From Colius striatus (Eukaryota; Chordata; Aves; Coliiformes; Coliidae): 64,000 nt of DNA. This document shows, piece after piece, positions 13,071 to 25,780 of this stretch (within the stretch, counting starts at the first letter, position 1; every line of letters starts with the position of its first letter). The position numbers and the translations under genes were made by a program. The notes under the pieces are model-generated. The model was not told the DNA's origin and made no database searches. It saw only the letters and a program-made list of their open reading frames with translations. The DNA lies in NCBI RefSeq assembly GCF_028858725.1, contig NC_084763.1:3162001-3226000 (forward strand). The letters run 5' to 3'.

Positions 13071-16000
13071 GATGAAGGGAGGAGGGGGAAAAACCACAAC
13101 AAACCTGAAAAACTTGTTCAGAGTGCGATTGCCGCGAGTCAGACATCTGTTGGTTTGTACGAGCACAGAAGCCGTGGCAGCGAGAGTTCGTCACCGCTGG
13201 AAACACGGGCTCCCGTGGCTTCTCGGGGAGCGGGGAAGGTCGTTACGTGTCAGGGCCGCGGGTGTGATGTGCAGCGCTTCCCGGCATGGGGGTACAGAGC
13301 CTGTCACTGCCTGCGATGTTTCCTTCCCTGCTGCTCTTGAAAGCAAAGATGTGGCAGGGGAAGGAGGAGCAAAGATAACACTTATTGTGGTTTTTACCAT
13401 TAGTTTGCTTTTTCTGTTACTAGTTTCAGTTTAGAACTCTATTCCTAGTTGGCTGCAACATTTGAGTGTATATTGAGCACCCAGTATACTCAATAAGCTT
13501 ATTGATAATAGCGTGTAGTGGGGCAGAGCAGGTTGCTGCTCCTCTGTGTGAGCTGTCAGTATGTGGAGGCTGCCTTTGGTGGCTTCTTGGTTTGTTTTTT
13601 TTTCTACTCAGTGTCACAACTAAATGCTGGAGACTTTACCAAGAGAGGAAGCTCACGTTTCTAGCTTTGCTGTGTGATGAGTCTTGCTGTGAACCGTTGC
13701 TGCAGAGGAGGGGTTTTCACAGCACTGGCTTCCTATAACCAAACAGCAGTGATTGGAGAGGGGGAAGACAACGTGATGCAGGAAGGCACGTGTGTGAAAT
13801 GAATGACTTGGACTTGGAGATGGATTAGGTTATGGTTAAAATGCATTTGCTGCAGTAAAGGTTTGCATGTGTGTCCCCCAAATTACCGTATCTTATTTTC
13901 CCTGGGGAGAAACACCCAACAGAAACTTAGCACATAGTGCCTGGCTTAAAATTCGGGCCACTCTCACCGTGAGTTTGTTACCAAGGGTTGTCTGTGGGGA
14001 AGTGGAAGGCCCAGGTGCTCTGTCTCAGCTGTCCATTACTTTCCCAGGATGAGCTCCTTTCTCTGCCAGGCTGCAAGTTTGGACTCGAGCAGCTTTGGGG
14101 AGAGGCAGAGCCCTGGTTTGTGCAGACAGCATTTGGTATTTTTCCTCAAACTCTCTTCCAACATTTCTTTCCTTCAACTCAGGTGCTGTAACTTGGTTTT
14201 CAGGGAAGCTGTGTTACTTTTCTCTATAGATTTATAACACACAATCTGCATTTACAGAAGATACAAAGAAGCTCACAGCCTCTAAAAAAGAAAGTGTGTC
14301 TTTTGTCACTGCAAGCTAGACTATTGCCAGGGACCTTTGTTTCTACTTCTTTATGGCCCTTCCAAGGTTGGGAAGGAAAGTGATGTGCTTGCACATGTAA
14401 ATTTTCATAATGGCTTTACAAGTCTGCATGTCAGACTGTCTGAGCAGTAAGGAGCAGGAAAAGGGCCAAGGGGTTGGGCTGGATCAGCTCTGCACCATTC
14501 TGGGATTCTGCATGCTCTGAAATCAGACATAACAAAGACCACACAGCAGCATGAGATGTACAGTGAGGAAGAGCAAAAGGAGGAAGCAAGGTGATGGTGT
14601 GGGATAGGTGTTGGGGGACTTCCTTGGACAGAGCAGTCTCCTCAGCAGTGCTGTGAGTAGGTGACTGCTCAGAGTTCCAGAGGCAGCCCAGCAGCCCCCC
14701 TGGCTGGTGCTGGTGCCAGTGCTGTGTCACTGAGCACTCAGTGTGCTGGGATGCCTACAGGACTATAAAATTCACTCAGTAGAAAGTGCAGAGAACCATG
14801 AGACCTTTTATTTCTCCATCTTACATTGTCATAAATGTGTTGATGAATTTATATCCTGAGCAACCTTTGGAATATCTCTGTGGCTTCTGACATTTAGAAA
14901 TTACTTGAAGCTTTCTGTTCTGAGCGATCCTGAAGCTCAGTTTGAACGTTGTAAGCACATGTGCATGATTTACAATGGGGAGAAGGATGGCTTCCCTCCT
15001 CAGTAGCTGTGCAGATGCAGAAGAGCATAAATGAGGAATTAATGTTAGGAAGGAAATGGTAGGTCAGGTTTGGGGTTCAGAAGGAAATGATGAAGTGTTT
15101 GTGGTCCGTGTCTTCGGGTTAGCCTCATTAATTATAGAAATGCCACTAGCTCAGGCTTTAATGCCACGGTTCTGAAAGGGAATGTCGCTGGTCTGAAGCA
15201 GTCAACAAACACCATCCTTTGATTTGTGCTGCTTAGCAGTCAACAGAGGTGAAATGTGGGGATGGGAGAGGAGTGCTAGTAAAATAAATCTTGGCCAGTG
15301 TTGGATTTATTGTATGTAGTTTTAAAGATGACCTTTGAAACAAACTAAAGTGAATTGTGAAGACCTGAAGAGGGAGAGCACTCGGAAGACTGGCATCTGC
15401 ATGACACAAGGTAACCAGAATGGCCTCACTGCATGATACCTCCAACTGAAAACATCTTGAAGATGTAGTTTCTAGATAGCAAAAGCAATGCAGGGAAGTT
15501 ACCAGAGGAACAAGTGTGCCTCCATCAGCTGCTCAGGTCTGAGAGGTAAAGAAAAAGTGAAACCTTTAGTGGTTTCTCTGATTCAGTGCTTGTGATACTG
15601 GTTTGGTTTAGCACAGCTGCCACTGCTGACTGAGGTTCCAGTTTAGCCCCTTCTCCAGCCTTTATTTGAGGTCAGTCACTTTTTAAGTTCACAGCTTGGG
15701 GTGGTTTTTTTGTGCCAGTTCATGTCATTGTGCCATCATTCCTGGGCTCATCCAACAGCAATGAAGGAGTAAGCAACCTTGATAAACAACAGGCCAGACA
15801 ATGCTTCCTCTGAATCTAAGTGGCAGATGACAGTACAGGCCTTGTCTTCACCTTTCCAGTTTCCACCTGAGGATTTTTGTGTATAAGAAACAAATTACTG
15901 CTTCATAATAACACCACTCCTTTGTCAGTAAACTCTTAATTACCAAGGGTTTAGAAAAATAAATACATAGAGAAGTTAACTTAAAATTGGGAATAGTCTT

Positions 16001-19000
16001 GAGATTCCCTCGAGGTCAGCGTTGGATTAACAATGAGTGTTAGCCTTTGTTTTTGTAGCAGAAGAACATTTTACAGGAACAGAAGCATTTTCCAGGTGCT
16101 CTGTGTGTATTCAGGCATTAAAAAAATGGCTTCCAAAAATAGGCAATGGTGTTAGATGTGTTACACATAAGACTTAATCATCTCGTGGATGCAGAGGGAG
16201 CAGCCAAAAGTGCAAGCACAGCGTCTTTTCAACTATACAGGTCATAACACCTGTCTGCTTTGAGCCAAGGTGCCAGAGCAACCAGTCTCTTCAGTAACCA
16301 TGAGCAAGCAGTTCATTCAACTAGAGCAAGCAGCTCTGGTGTCAAAATGTGACATAAAAGCCCCCCTTCCAGGATGAGATGTCATTTTACTTTGTTTGGA
16401 ACCCTGCCCCCCTTTTGGTGTTTTACAAGCAAAATAAAGTGAAACTGTGTTTTATTTCTGTGACCTTTCAATACACTTTCTATTCAGTTTGTGGCTCAGG
16501 AGTAGCTACTCGAGGTGTCTGTTCCATCCTGATAGTGGGGTCAGCTGAGCTGAGCCCTAGTCTCATGGTAGGTATTTTACTGTAAGAGCTCTTTCATTGC
16601 ATGCTGTGACCAGTGAGATCCCAAATCCCAGCTGGTTTGGGCTGTGGGCCAGAATGTCATCTCTTTCCCTGGAGGTAAAAGGTGCTGCTTCAGCCTTTGC
16701 ATGTTGTAAAGCTGCAAAAATATGGGAGAAGTTGAGAGCCACTGCTGTGGGAAAGTGGGAGCCACCCGAGGGGTAGGGCAGAGTCAACAGCTGGAAGGGC
16801 AGAAGGGGACACACAGGAACGTTGAGAAGATGCTTTTAAATGCCCTTTCACAAGCCTTCACTAAGAAGAAAGGTGAATGCATCTGTGAGTGTTGACTCTC
16901 AGTTTCCAGGTGCTCGTTCTGAGGAACCTTGATGGGTCCTACTGATCAGTGAGCAGAGATAGTGTGGCTGAACTGTAGGTCTTCTGAAGAGCCCAAGCAT
17001 GTTGGTTGTGAGAGTAGCTCAGTCAGTACAGTGCATGGTGCTCCTCAGAAGCAGAGGGAGAAGCTGCTTTTCACAGCACCAGGAAGCTGGAAACCTTTCT
17101 CACCGTTGTCCAGCTGTGCAGCACTGGGTTTTATTTGATCCTGCACAGGGAATGGTAAGGTTTGGTGGATTACTCTGCTGATTTATCTCCATGTCTTTAT
17201 TGGTGAAATGCATTTGGGGAATCTTCTGTTCAACTGGTACAAAGGTATCCAGCAGTTGTTTGACACAGAATGGCTGGTAGATCCTTAGAGCTGACAGTAA
17301 CAGTGGCAATTGGAGCAGGCAGTGAAATCCTTGTAAGTCTCATTTCTCTCACTTTCCCAGTAAGATAAATATCCATCAATTGCATCATTGGAGAAAAGGC
17401 CCAGAAGCCTGCAAGGTGGTATTGTTTTAAAAAGTAAATACCTGAGGATCTAGCATCTTCTGATGCCTTTATTACCCAGGTGCCAGTTCCTCTTAATCTC
17501 TGTAGTGTGTTGTAACTGTCCAGAAATGTTGGAGTAGTCAGATTTGGGATGCTTCAGAAGTGAGTTTTGCCAGCACTACAGTAAGTTTGTGTCTCTTCTC
17601 CAGCTCCTGAACCAGTCCAAATATTTTCTTTAGTAATTAGATGGAAACATTTCCATGGCAGCACCTCTGTGGTTTTGGCAGCAAACGCCAGCCCCGAGCG
17701 TTTTTCAGTTAGCACATTTATGAAAGTGTTAGCTCAATTAGTAAGGAAGAAATAATCTCACCCAAATGATTAACTGCAAATCACACTTTGACCCTTGCCT
17801 CTGTCTTAATGTATGGACCTGATAATGCCACGACCTGGATTGTGTGCCTCACTTCTAGCGAGCTCATGGCACAGGATCTGAACCAACTCTGGCGTGCCCT
17901 TGTGAAACCCATTTTAAAAGCTCCTGCCAGCTCTTTGGTACTGCCATTTGTAATGTTATAGTCTTCAAGTGTAGTCAACAGCACTTTTCCTTATTACCTG
18001 CAACAGAGAACTTGATCTCTTATGTATTTTGTAAGTTTAAATCATTAATTCTTGTTATGCTGGGTTGATGAGGTTGGAGTAAAGGCACCTGCTCTGGGCC
18101 TGTGAGAGCTTTAATCCTGATTGGAGCCTAATGCATCAAGCTGTGACATTGATATCACAAGGCATTATTGTCCTCATCTTTGGAGTAATATTTCACTCCT
18201 TGCATCAAACATACATGTAAGAACCTAAGACTGTAAAATAATAATTCACATGCAAGTGTTGCTGCCAGGTGTTGCCCGAGAGATTTTCCTGGGTAAAGGA
18301 GGCTATGTGTAGCCTCCTCACATTTTTCCCCATGTCAGGCACAAATACCTCATATTTGTAACTGTTCAACCCCAGCTCAAGTACAAGTATCCTTTCTGCA
18401 GCCTGCTCAGTCCCCACTCACCCCAGAACCTGACTGTCACTCTAAAAGCCTGCCTGTAGCCACCCTTAATGAGCCGCTGGGAAGACATCAGGTGCTTAGG
18501 GAAAAAGCCTTGTTTAGTACACCCTACCTGCTGGAGTGAGATGAGGAGACGTTGTTCTGGGTTTCCCTGCAGTGATGGGGCCAGAGAACGCTCAGGTGTG
18601 ACACGTAAGGTGAGTAGAAAAGGTGGAATGGCAGCATAAGAGGTGTGAGCTGAGGAGAAAAGGCAAGGTAAAGCCTTTCTGTCAAAGGACAGAAACTTGC
18701 TGTTTTGTTTTCTTCTAATTGCTCTTCTTGCTGTACTGATGTTTTAAGCCCATTTGGCAATTAAATTACAAACCAAATCATCCTCTGACTCGGGGTACAG
18801 CAGTGCAATGTGTATCAGACTATCTCACCCAGTTGTGTAGGTAGCTCAGCTGAAGGAAGCAATGCATCCTCAGGAGCCTGGTGTACTTTGTGTGCAGGTC
18901 AGGGAAGGCTGGTGCTTAATCTCCCAGCTTTGGCTCTGTAGTGGCTGCTCTGCATGTTGCAGAGGTTCTCGTTACACCTTTGGGGTTGCAATGTAGATAG

Positions 19001-20393
19001 GCCAGGATTTAGACTCCTGCAAAAGGTTTGTAAACATGAACCTGACAAACACATTGGCCACCAAACGTGATGTAGTTAATTGTGAGTTAATCATTAAGCT
19101 ATTAAATCAGTATTAAATGCTGAGAAATCTCACCCTTCGGTGTGCTGTACAGATTTAAGGCTTTTAAGGGCCGACTAATCTTCGTTGTTGTCACTTCAGC
19201 ATTATTGATACCCTTGGCCTTTAAAATATACAGCTTCACTTACATAAATTAAAGTCTTTAATCCTAATCTTACTGGCAGTCTGTAACTTGTCATGGATTG
19301 AGGGAAGCAGTGCTAATAAACCTGAGTTGTAAAACCATTGCAAAATATGGTACTCACAAAATGCCCAAGTTGCCTTGTTCTGTTCTTTTGCCATAGAACA
19401 GTGAATTTTTCAGGGTTGCAGCCTGAGAGGGGGCCAGTGGACATGAATTATCAAATAAATAATCTCTGTGAGGCTGTTCTAGACAGGACTTGAATGAGGG
19501 TTTGGGTAACATAGGATCTCCTATAGCAATCTTATGCTCCCTGTCCTGTCTTACAGGAGGGATAAGGGACCACAGTCAGAGTCACTTGTGGATTTCGTCT
19601 GGGCAGTGATTTACACTGGAAAGCAATGGCAAACACCAGTTTGTTTCAGTCTTATTAAGAAGCAACCCTTGATAAATTGTAATATGAGTTGGACTGGGCT
19701 GTAAAAGCTTTTATACATAATTTGCCTTTCTGCAAGTTGAGTACCCTTCTTATCATTCATAATTCTACCTCAAGGGCTTTGTCTAAATGTGTGGTTGCAC
19801 TGTAGGGGTATCTATGTACAAGCATTGAAGCCAGCTTTACTAATGAGGTCAGTTGTTTAGGCCTGAAATATGCAGCTCAAACGGAGCAAGGGCCGGGGGG
19901 AGAGGGGGGAAAGTGTTGTGCTTCTCTGTTCCTCTTCATTTCTTGGATCATTTTTGCTTTCTCTTCTTTGAGCTCCCAGGATCCCACCTTATTCCTAGGT
20001 ACAAGGTCTTGTCTGCAGTTAGTTGTGTGGTGGCAGCTTGCCTTATGGTAGTCCTCAGGTGCTGCATTGTGTATCTGTAGATTCGGCTTATCAGATTGCC
20101 CTTGTTAAATCATTTCTGGTGTTGTCTGCATTGGTTTCAAACTCTCTGCCAGCCCTTGAATGTGGCACTGAAGGCAGAGGTTCTTTGGTCTTCTGTGGTT
20201 CTTAATTACCCCTGCAGGTTGTTTAGCAGGATGGTCTTCACTTGTACTTTCTGAGGCTCCTGAGCTTTCTTGGAGCTGCTTGAAACACTGTCGCTCTCAT
20301 CAAACGCACCTCTCGAGTCTTTGGAACCATCCACAGAGTGGAAGCTGTTTTATTCCATTCCTTTATCTCAGACTTTACTTATAAATCATAAAG
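13071..20393. other. Intergenic (or far-upstream) sequence without recognised gene
   Basis: No recognisable exon, tRNA or retrovirus was seen. It contains one CR1 tail-like fragment at 14.47 kb and two AT-rich stretches that resemble conserved non-coding DNA (17.69-17.96 and 19.05-19.28 kb). The rest is unique sequence. Confidence 0.55.
14470..14510 (+). mobile_element. Possible CR1 3'-tail fragment
   Basis: The stretch ggggttgggctggatcagct followed by ctgcaccattctgggattctg resembles a CR1 3' end without its middle section. The match is short and diverged. Confidence 0.45.
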
Positions 20394-20670
20394 CCACAGA
20401 ATGGCTTAAGTTGGAAGAGACTTTCAAGATCATCTAATCCAACCTCCTGCCACAGTCAGGGACACCTTCTACCAGGCCAGCTTGCTCCAAGCCCCATCCA
20501 TCTTGCCCTTGAACGTTTCCAGGGATGGGGCAGCCACAAGCTGTCTGGGCAACGTGCACCAAGGTGTCATCGCCCTCACAGGGAAGAAATTCTTTCTGAT
20601 ATCTAATCTGAATGTCCCTTCTTTCAGTCTGAAGCTATTACCCCTTGTCCTGTCACTACATATGACCTTG
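20394..20670 (-). mobile_element. CR1 retrotransposon 3' part
   Basis: Reading from the 3' end, the copy starts ccacagaatggcttaagttg, then gaagagactttcaagatc and aatccaacctcctgccac. It runs through the conserved gggcagccac-type segment to accccttgtcctgtcactac. It is in minus orientation and moderately diverged. Confidence 0.88.
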
Positions 20671-23129
20671 TTAGCCACAGCTAGTACCATTTACCAAAAT
20701 CCAGCTGCTTCTGGCTGTCTTCAGACAGAGTTGTTGCAGTGCTGTCCCAGGCAGCCTGGGGAGGGCACAGACAGCCTTGGAGCATCTGACACTGCCAAAG
20801 GCTGGGAACACAGGGGCTATGTAAGGGTTCATGATCAGCCCCTGGGCACTTTCAAACTGTGCTTCTCCAGAGGGGTCCTCAGGGCAGTAGGCCATCTGTA
20901 GTTAGCTTCCCCTCAGGATTTTTCTTCTCTGAAAATTTAGAGTTTACAAGGCATCACTTCTTAAAGGTCATCTCACAGAGGTAACTTCCTTGACTCTGCT
21001 GACAGGCTGCCTGTGCCAAACTGAACTGGGGTGCTGGGGAAGCTTTGTGCTTGCAGTCTTTTGGCAGTGGAGGAGGGGCTGTTGCAGCATAGAAAGTTTA
21101 ACTAGCTTTCATGTTCTGGGAAAGGCTCCTGAGCTACCCTGCACTTGGGAGCTTTTTCCATCTACCAGAAATGGAGAAACCTTCTCATTGATATTTTTCA
21201 GCACTAGCAATACCTGGATGACATTTGGCACCATCTCCATCCTGTACAACTCAGTACGCACTTGACTCCAGGGAGAACAGGGCTTTCCTTCTGGCTGCTG
21301 ACCTCTGGACCCTGGCTTCTCTGGCACCAGCCAATGCCTTTGGGGTGTGTGGGCAGAGCTGCACATTTGGAAAAAGTTCTCCTCATTCTCCTCTCCTCAT
21401 GCCAGTAAGGTTTACTTCAAGGAGACTGGCTGTGGGTATGGGCCAACGAATGCACATAGCAGCCCAAGGTTTGACCAGCCAGTCTTTGACCTTCCTTTGA
21501 CACACGCTTTCTCCACTGTCCCCTTCTCATTTGTTTCCCAGGGACTCCTTTCAGAAATGCCTGAGAAGTGGAAGATCTTACTGGAATTTAGGAGATGGGG
21601 ACAGGTTCTTTTGCTCTAGATGAACCATGTGAGAGGAGCTACCTTTTGGTGCTAAAGGAAACCAAAGATGGGGAGCAGGGATCCGTTGCAGCCTGTATGA
21701 AGCAGAAGTGCATGTTTGGGTTAATATCCTGTAGGGCACTGATTACATCTCTCAAGGTGTTTCCCAAGATGGTTCCAAATTTTAGGGATTTGCATTGCAG
21801 GAACTGATGCTTTTTCACTGATCAGAGCTCTTTCCAGATGCTGGAAGGAACAGTTGGGAGTCATTTGGCTGCCCCAAGGCAAGTGTATGTCCCTCTTGGC
21901 AGCCAGGTCAGAGTGCTATGCCATGTGAGCCCACACTGGAGGGGCCTGCAGGTCAGGCTTGCTGGCCCAGTGTGTGACTGTCAACGTGCCTGTAGCAGTT
22001 CTGAAGTGACAGAGCCTGAAGCAACGAAGGTGAGGACCAGGAATGTCAATGTGATGTAGAAACAGGTGAAGAATACAAACAATACTTGAAAACCTTGACA
22101 CCACATTTGGAAACCTGAAGTTTTCTGTTCTCATACACATCTCATTCTGTAAAAAAATCAATGGCTTGATACTCCTTTAGGTTTTAAAGCACTCAGAGTT
22201 ATTTCAGCTTTCATTGCCTTTTGTGCTGTTGTTTGGAAACAATTTTTGTTTGTTTACAACTGAGCTTAAAATCCCATTGCCATGCTGCCTGTAGCTGGAG
22301 TAGCAGATGCTGGTGGCATCTTACAGAGCATAAATAACAGCTGTGACTTGTGAAGTCATCATTCCATCAAGGGATCCTTCGTAGAGTTTGGCAAACTGAA
22401 AGAGCAAATCTTGAGTGACAAATAGATCTGTATTTGCCAAGAGTTTATTATGGGCATTGCTGGGTGCTCACGGCTTTCATGGAGCTAAATGTGCTGTAGA
22501 TGCTGCAGCAATGAACCTGAAGGTGTCCTGACACCCAGAGCAATTCATGTGTCTGAGAAGATGCATCAGCCCTTGCATGGGAGGAGTCAAGTGTCCAAAT
22601 GAGCTGCTCAGATCTGCTGTTGTGAGCAGGCTGTCAGTGTGTCAGAGGAAAACTGACCAACTGGCATGTTTTAAATCAGGCTCAAAGGGGGCTGTTGATT
22701 TCTTTAACCGGCTCTCAGTGAACTAAACTTTTGGGACTGCCATGAGCAATGCAACTGAAAAGCCCCAGTGCCAGGCACAAGATAGGAATAAGGAGGTGGG
22801 ATGCTCAGGGTGCTGCAGGGCTGCTCACAGGGGTGGTGCCTGCCCAGGACAGCTTCTGACTGTGCCAGCCTCCTGAGTGCTGCTGCCATCCCGCTTCTCA
22901 CGGGTGCCAAACAGCCCAGCCTCTTCTGTGCTGCTTTTCAAGCCAATGCCTTTCTTCAGAAGTCTCCTGGTTACTTTTTAATCCACTCAGTGATTGTCTT
23001 AAGCAAGCTTTGGCACTGCTAACTTGCTCTTAGCATTACCAGTTTTCTCCCAAAACAGTTAGAGTCATTTTATTCCTCCCTCCACAGTTTCTGTTCACGT
23101 TCCTGCCTTAACACCATTGTTACCTGGGC
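20671..23129. other. Non-coding sequence, nothing recognised
   Basis: I saw no exon with supported splice sites and no repeat family I can name. Several open frames of 70-140 codons overlap on both strands and look like chance. Confidence 0.5.
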
Positions 23130-23583
23130 CCTGTTGCCCAGAGGGATGCGTGCAGGCTGTCCCAGAGCTGAGGAGCTGGGGAAGGGGCTGGAGCACCAGG
23201 GTGCTGGGGAGGGGCTGAGGGAATGGGGATGTTCAGCCTGGAGAAGAGGAGCCTGACGGGAGACAGGAGCCCTCTCTGCAGCTCCCTGACGGGATGCTGT
23301 GGGCAGAGGATGGGGATTGATCTCTGCTCCCAAGTTGCAAGCCACAGGATGAGAGGAAATGGCCTCAGGTTGCTCCAGAGGAGGTTTAGATTGGAGACTG
23401 GGGAAAAATTTCCCCCAAAGGATTGTTGAGCCTGTGCCAGGCTGCCCAGGGTTGTGGTGGAGTGCCCATCCCTGGAGAGACCCCAAAGCTGTGGTGCTGA
23501 GGGACAGGGGGTAGTGGTGGCTGTGGCAGGGCTAGATCTTAAAGGTCTTTTCCAACATGACAACTCTTTGATTCTCTGATTCT
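23130..23583 (+). mobile_element. CR1 retrotransposon, older subfamily
   Basis: In + orientation, it contains gatgttcagcctggagaaga, later ccaggctgcccagggttgtg and ccatccctggagag, and ends with cttttccaacatgacaactc then tttgattctctgat. About 450 bp of the 3' end is present. It differs in sequence from the young copies, which points to another subfamily. Confidence 0.88.
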
Positions 23584-25707
23584 AATTAAGACATCCTTAT
23601 ATCTGTTCTTGCAGAAATATTCTCTTCTTTTGCCCTGGACATTTTAGTGTGCATGGAAGCTGGGGACTTGCAACCTGACCGTAAGCTTTTGTTGGCTGTG
23701 TTAGCTGGGGAATGTTTGCCTGCAGACAATCGGGACTCAGGAAACCCTTTGTGGATTTCATGTTTTCTTACATTTCTCTGTGCACCACCACAGCATATGG
23801 ATGACCAAAAAAGTCCTGAACAGGCAGGCAGAGTGTCAGCCAGCATGTTTTGTCTGGCAAACTAAACAACAGGAACAAAATGAACTCTGAAACCTGTTTT
23901 TTCTCTGATGGGTTGTCGTTGTAATCACCTGTGAGATGACTTTTTAAAGACAAACTGGTGCAAAGTTCGGTGTTTCTTGAAAAATTCTCCATAAGACAAA
24001 ATAATCTGTTTGCATTAAGGGTTTTTTTAATATATATGTATAGTAGGCAAGTCCTGAATAGGTGATAGAATCTTCTCATGCAAATGAATATTCAAGCGTT
24101 GCTGAAAACACTGGTAACATCTTGCTTTCAGGAAGAAAACCCCAAACACTTTATTTCCATAGTGCATTTTCCATGCAACCACTGCAATAGGTAACTAAAC
24201 TGTTCTGTCTTGTACTTGGAAGAGAATGTGCCGGGGACATTGAGGCGTTTCTTTCACTAGATGGCACCATTATCCTCAAAACAGAGCCAGGTCCCTTCAG
24301 CCAGAGAGGTACGGAAGAGTACATTTAGTTAGTTAACCGTGTTTTGTTTGGGTTCTGCAGGTGTGGCACATTGTTTTAAAGGAACTGCTGTTGCATCAGT
24401 GATTATTCCAGCCTATCTCTTCATTGTTTGCCCTGGGTTTGCTGTTTTTTTATGATCCATGCAGTGGGAGGTATTGCAAAGGTTGTACTGATGCAATTCA
24501 GAGTTGGTTTGTTGGCAAAATTAGAAGGGGTGCTTCAAGGAGATACACCAAAGCAATGGGGCCTCAAGGCCATGGGTTTTCTTTCAAGTCTGTAAGATAT
24601 GTGGACTCAATGTACAAGCCAGTGGTGTGTGAACAAAAATATGAGTTAAAACAGGGGATTCCAGAGCTTGGTGTTTCAGAGAAGGGAAGCAGCAGCACAT
24701 CAAGAACGTCAGAAGCAAGGTTCTGTGAAACAGTGGCTGAGACCTGGGTGTTCATACCATGGACAAGATAGTAAGCTGGTGAAATGGATAGGAGTAAATG
24801 TGGTTTTAGGAACAATGAGGAGAGAAAAAAACAAACCCCAACATTTTTATCTGAGAAGGAGCATTAAAAAACTCTGTAAACCATGAGAGAGGAGTAGTTG
24901 CCTGCCCTTAGCACCACACACTGCCAGCCCAGCCTGATACAACCTGTTGGATGTCTTAGAGCCAAACCCACTCTAAGAATAAACATCAGCCCAGGGGCTC
25001 CAACTGAAAAGGAGGCTCCTCAGCCCCACATGAGTGTGAAGGCTAAGGAAGGACTCAGCTTGAGTTGAATCTTTCCAACAAGCCTCAGGTTTTGCTGTGT
25101 GTTAGGAAGATTTCTTGGCTCTTTTTGATGCAGCTAAATTGTTCCTTCCTCCAGTAATCTTTGAAGCTATAGAGATGTTCCTGAGAAGCAAATGTATAAA
25201 CTCTGTGTCTTTAGAAAGGACACCCCATGCAACTGTGCTGCACAGTGCCTCGGTCTTCACATTCCCCATAGGCAACGTGCTATTGTCAGAACAAGCTGGG
25301 TAGTTTCCATCTTTCACTTGTAAGGGAAATACTTGACCAAAGTCGTGTCTAAACACAAGGTTCTTATCCAGATGTTACTGCTTTCACAGCTGTAAAAGAT
25401 GATTTTGTTTAAACGTGAAAAGAAATGTCTGGTTAGGAAAATGCCAAGGGGAAGGCAACTGATCCACAAGCAGGTAATCTGAAAACCAGAGAGGGACAAA
25501 AGTCAGGGCTATCAGAGGAGGTGATGAAGCATTACTGAAGAAACAAGAGAGGCTTTTGACTTTAGCAAAAGGTGAAAATCAGAAAGCAGTTGATGTGCTA
25601 TCCAGTGGCCTCAAGCTGAGTCCACACCTTGCCAGCTCAGACACGAACAGAACAGTGTCTTTTTGCAGCTGCAAGAGGCAACTATGGCCGTTAGTTCCTT
25701 TAGTGAA

Positions 25708-25780
25708 ACCTGCTTTAGCAGGGGCTTGTGCTGGATGAGCTCTGCAGGGCCCTTCCAAGCCTCACCATTGTGTGATTCTG
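25708..25780 (+). mobile_element. CR1 3'-tail fragment
   Basis: The sequence gtgctggatgagctctgcag, then ggcccttccaagcctcacca, ends with ttgtgtgattctgtgag. This is the last about 70 bases of a CR1 in + orientation. Confidence 0.75.

Noticed and set aside
12406..13206. Long open frames on both strands (217 and 251 codons) in the GC-rich block
   Set aside because: They overlap each other and the SEC61G promoter, consist mainly of Pro, Arg, Gly and Ala, and show no domain. High GC content removes stop codons.
17006..17060. tRNA-like box A (gtagctcagtcagtacagtg)
   Set aside because: No matching box B, acceptor stem or anticodon arm follows at the right distance.
20482..20901. 139-codon + strand open frame
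   Set aside because: Its first half lies antisense in a CR1 copy and the rest has no domain.
23070..23563. Two overlapping minus-strand frames of 138 and 147 codons
   Set aside because: They are antisense shadows of the + oriented CR1 at 23.13-23.58 kb.
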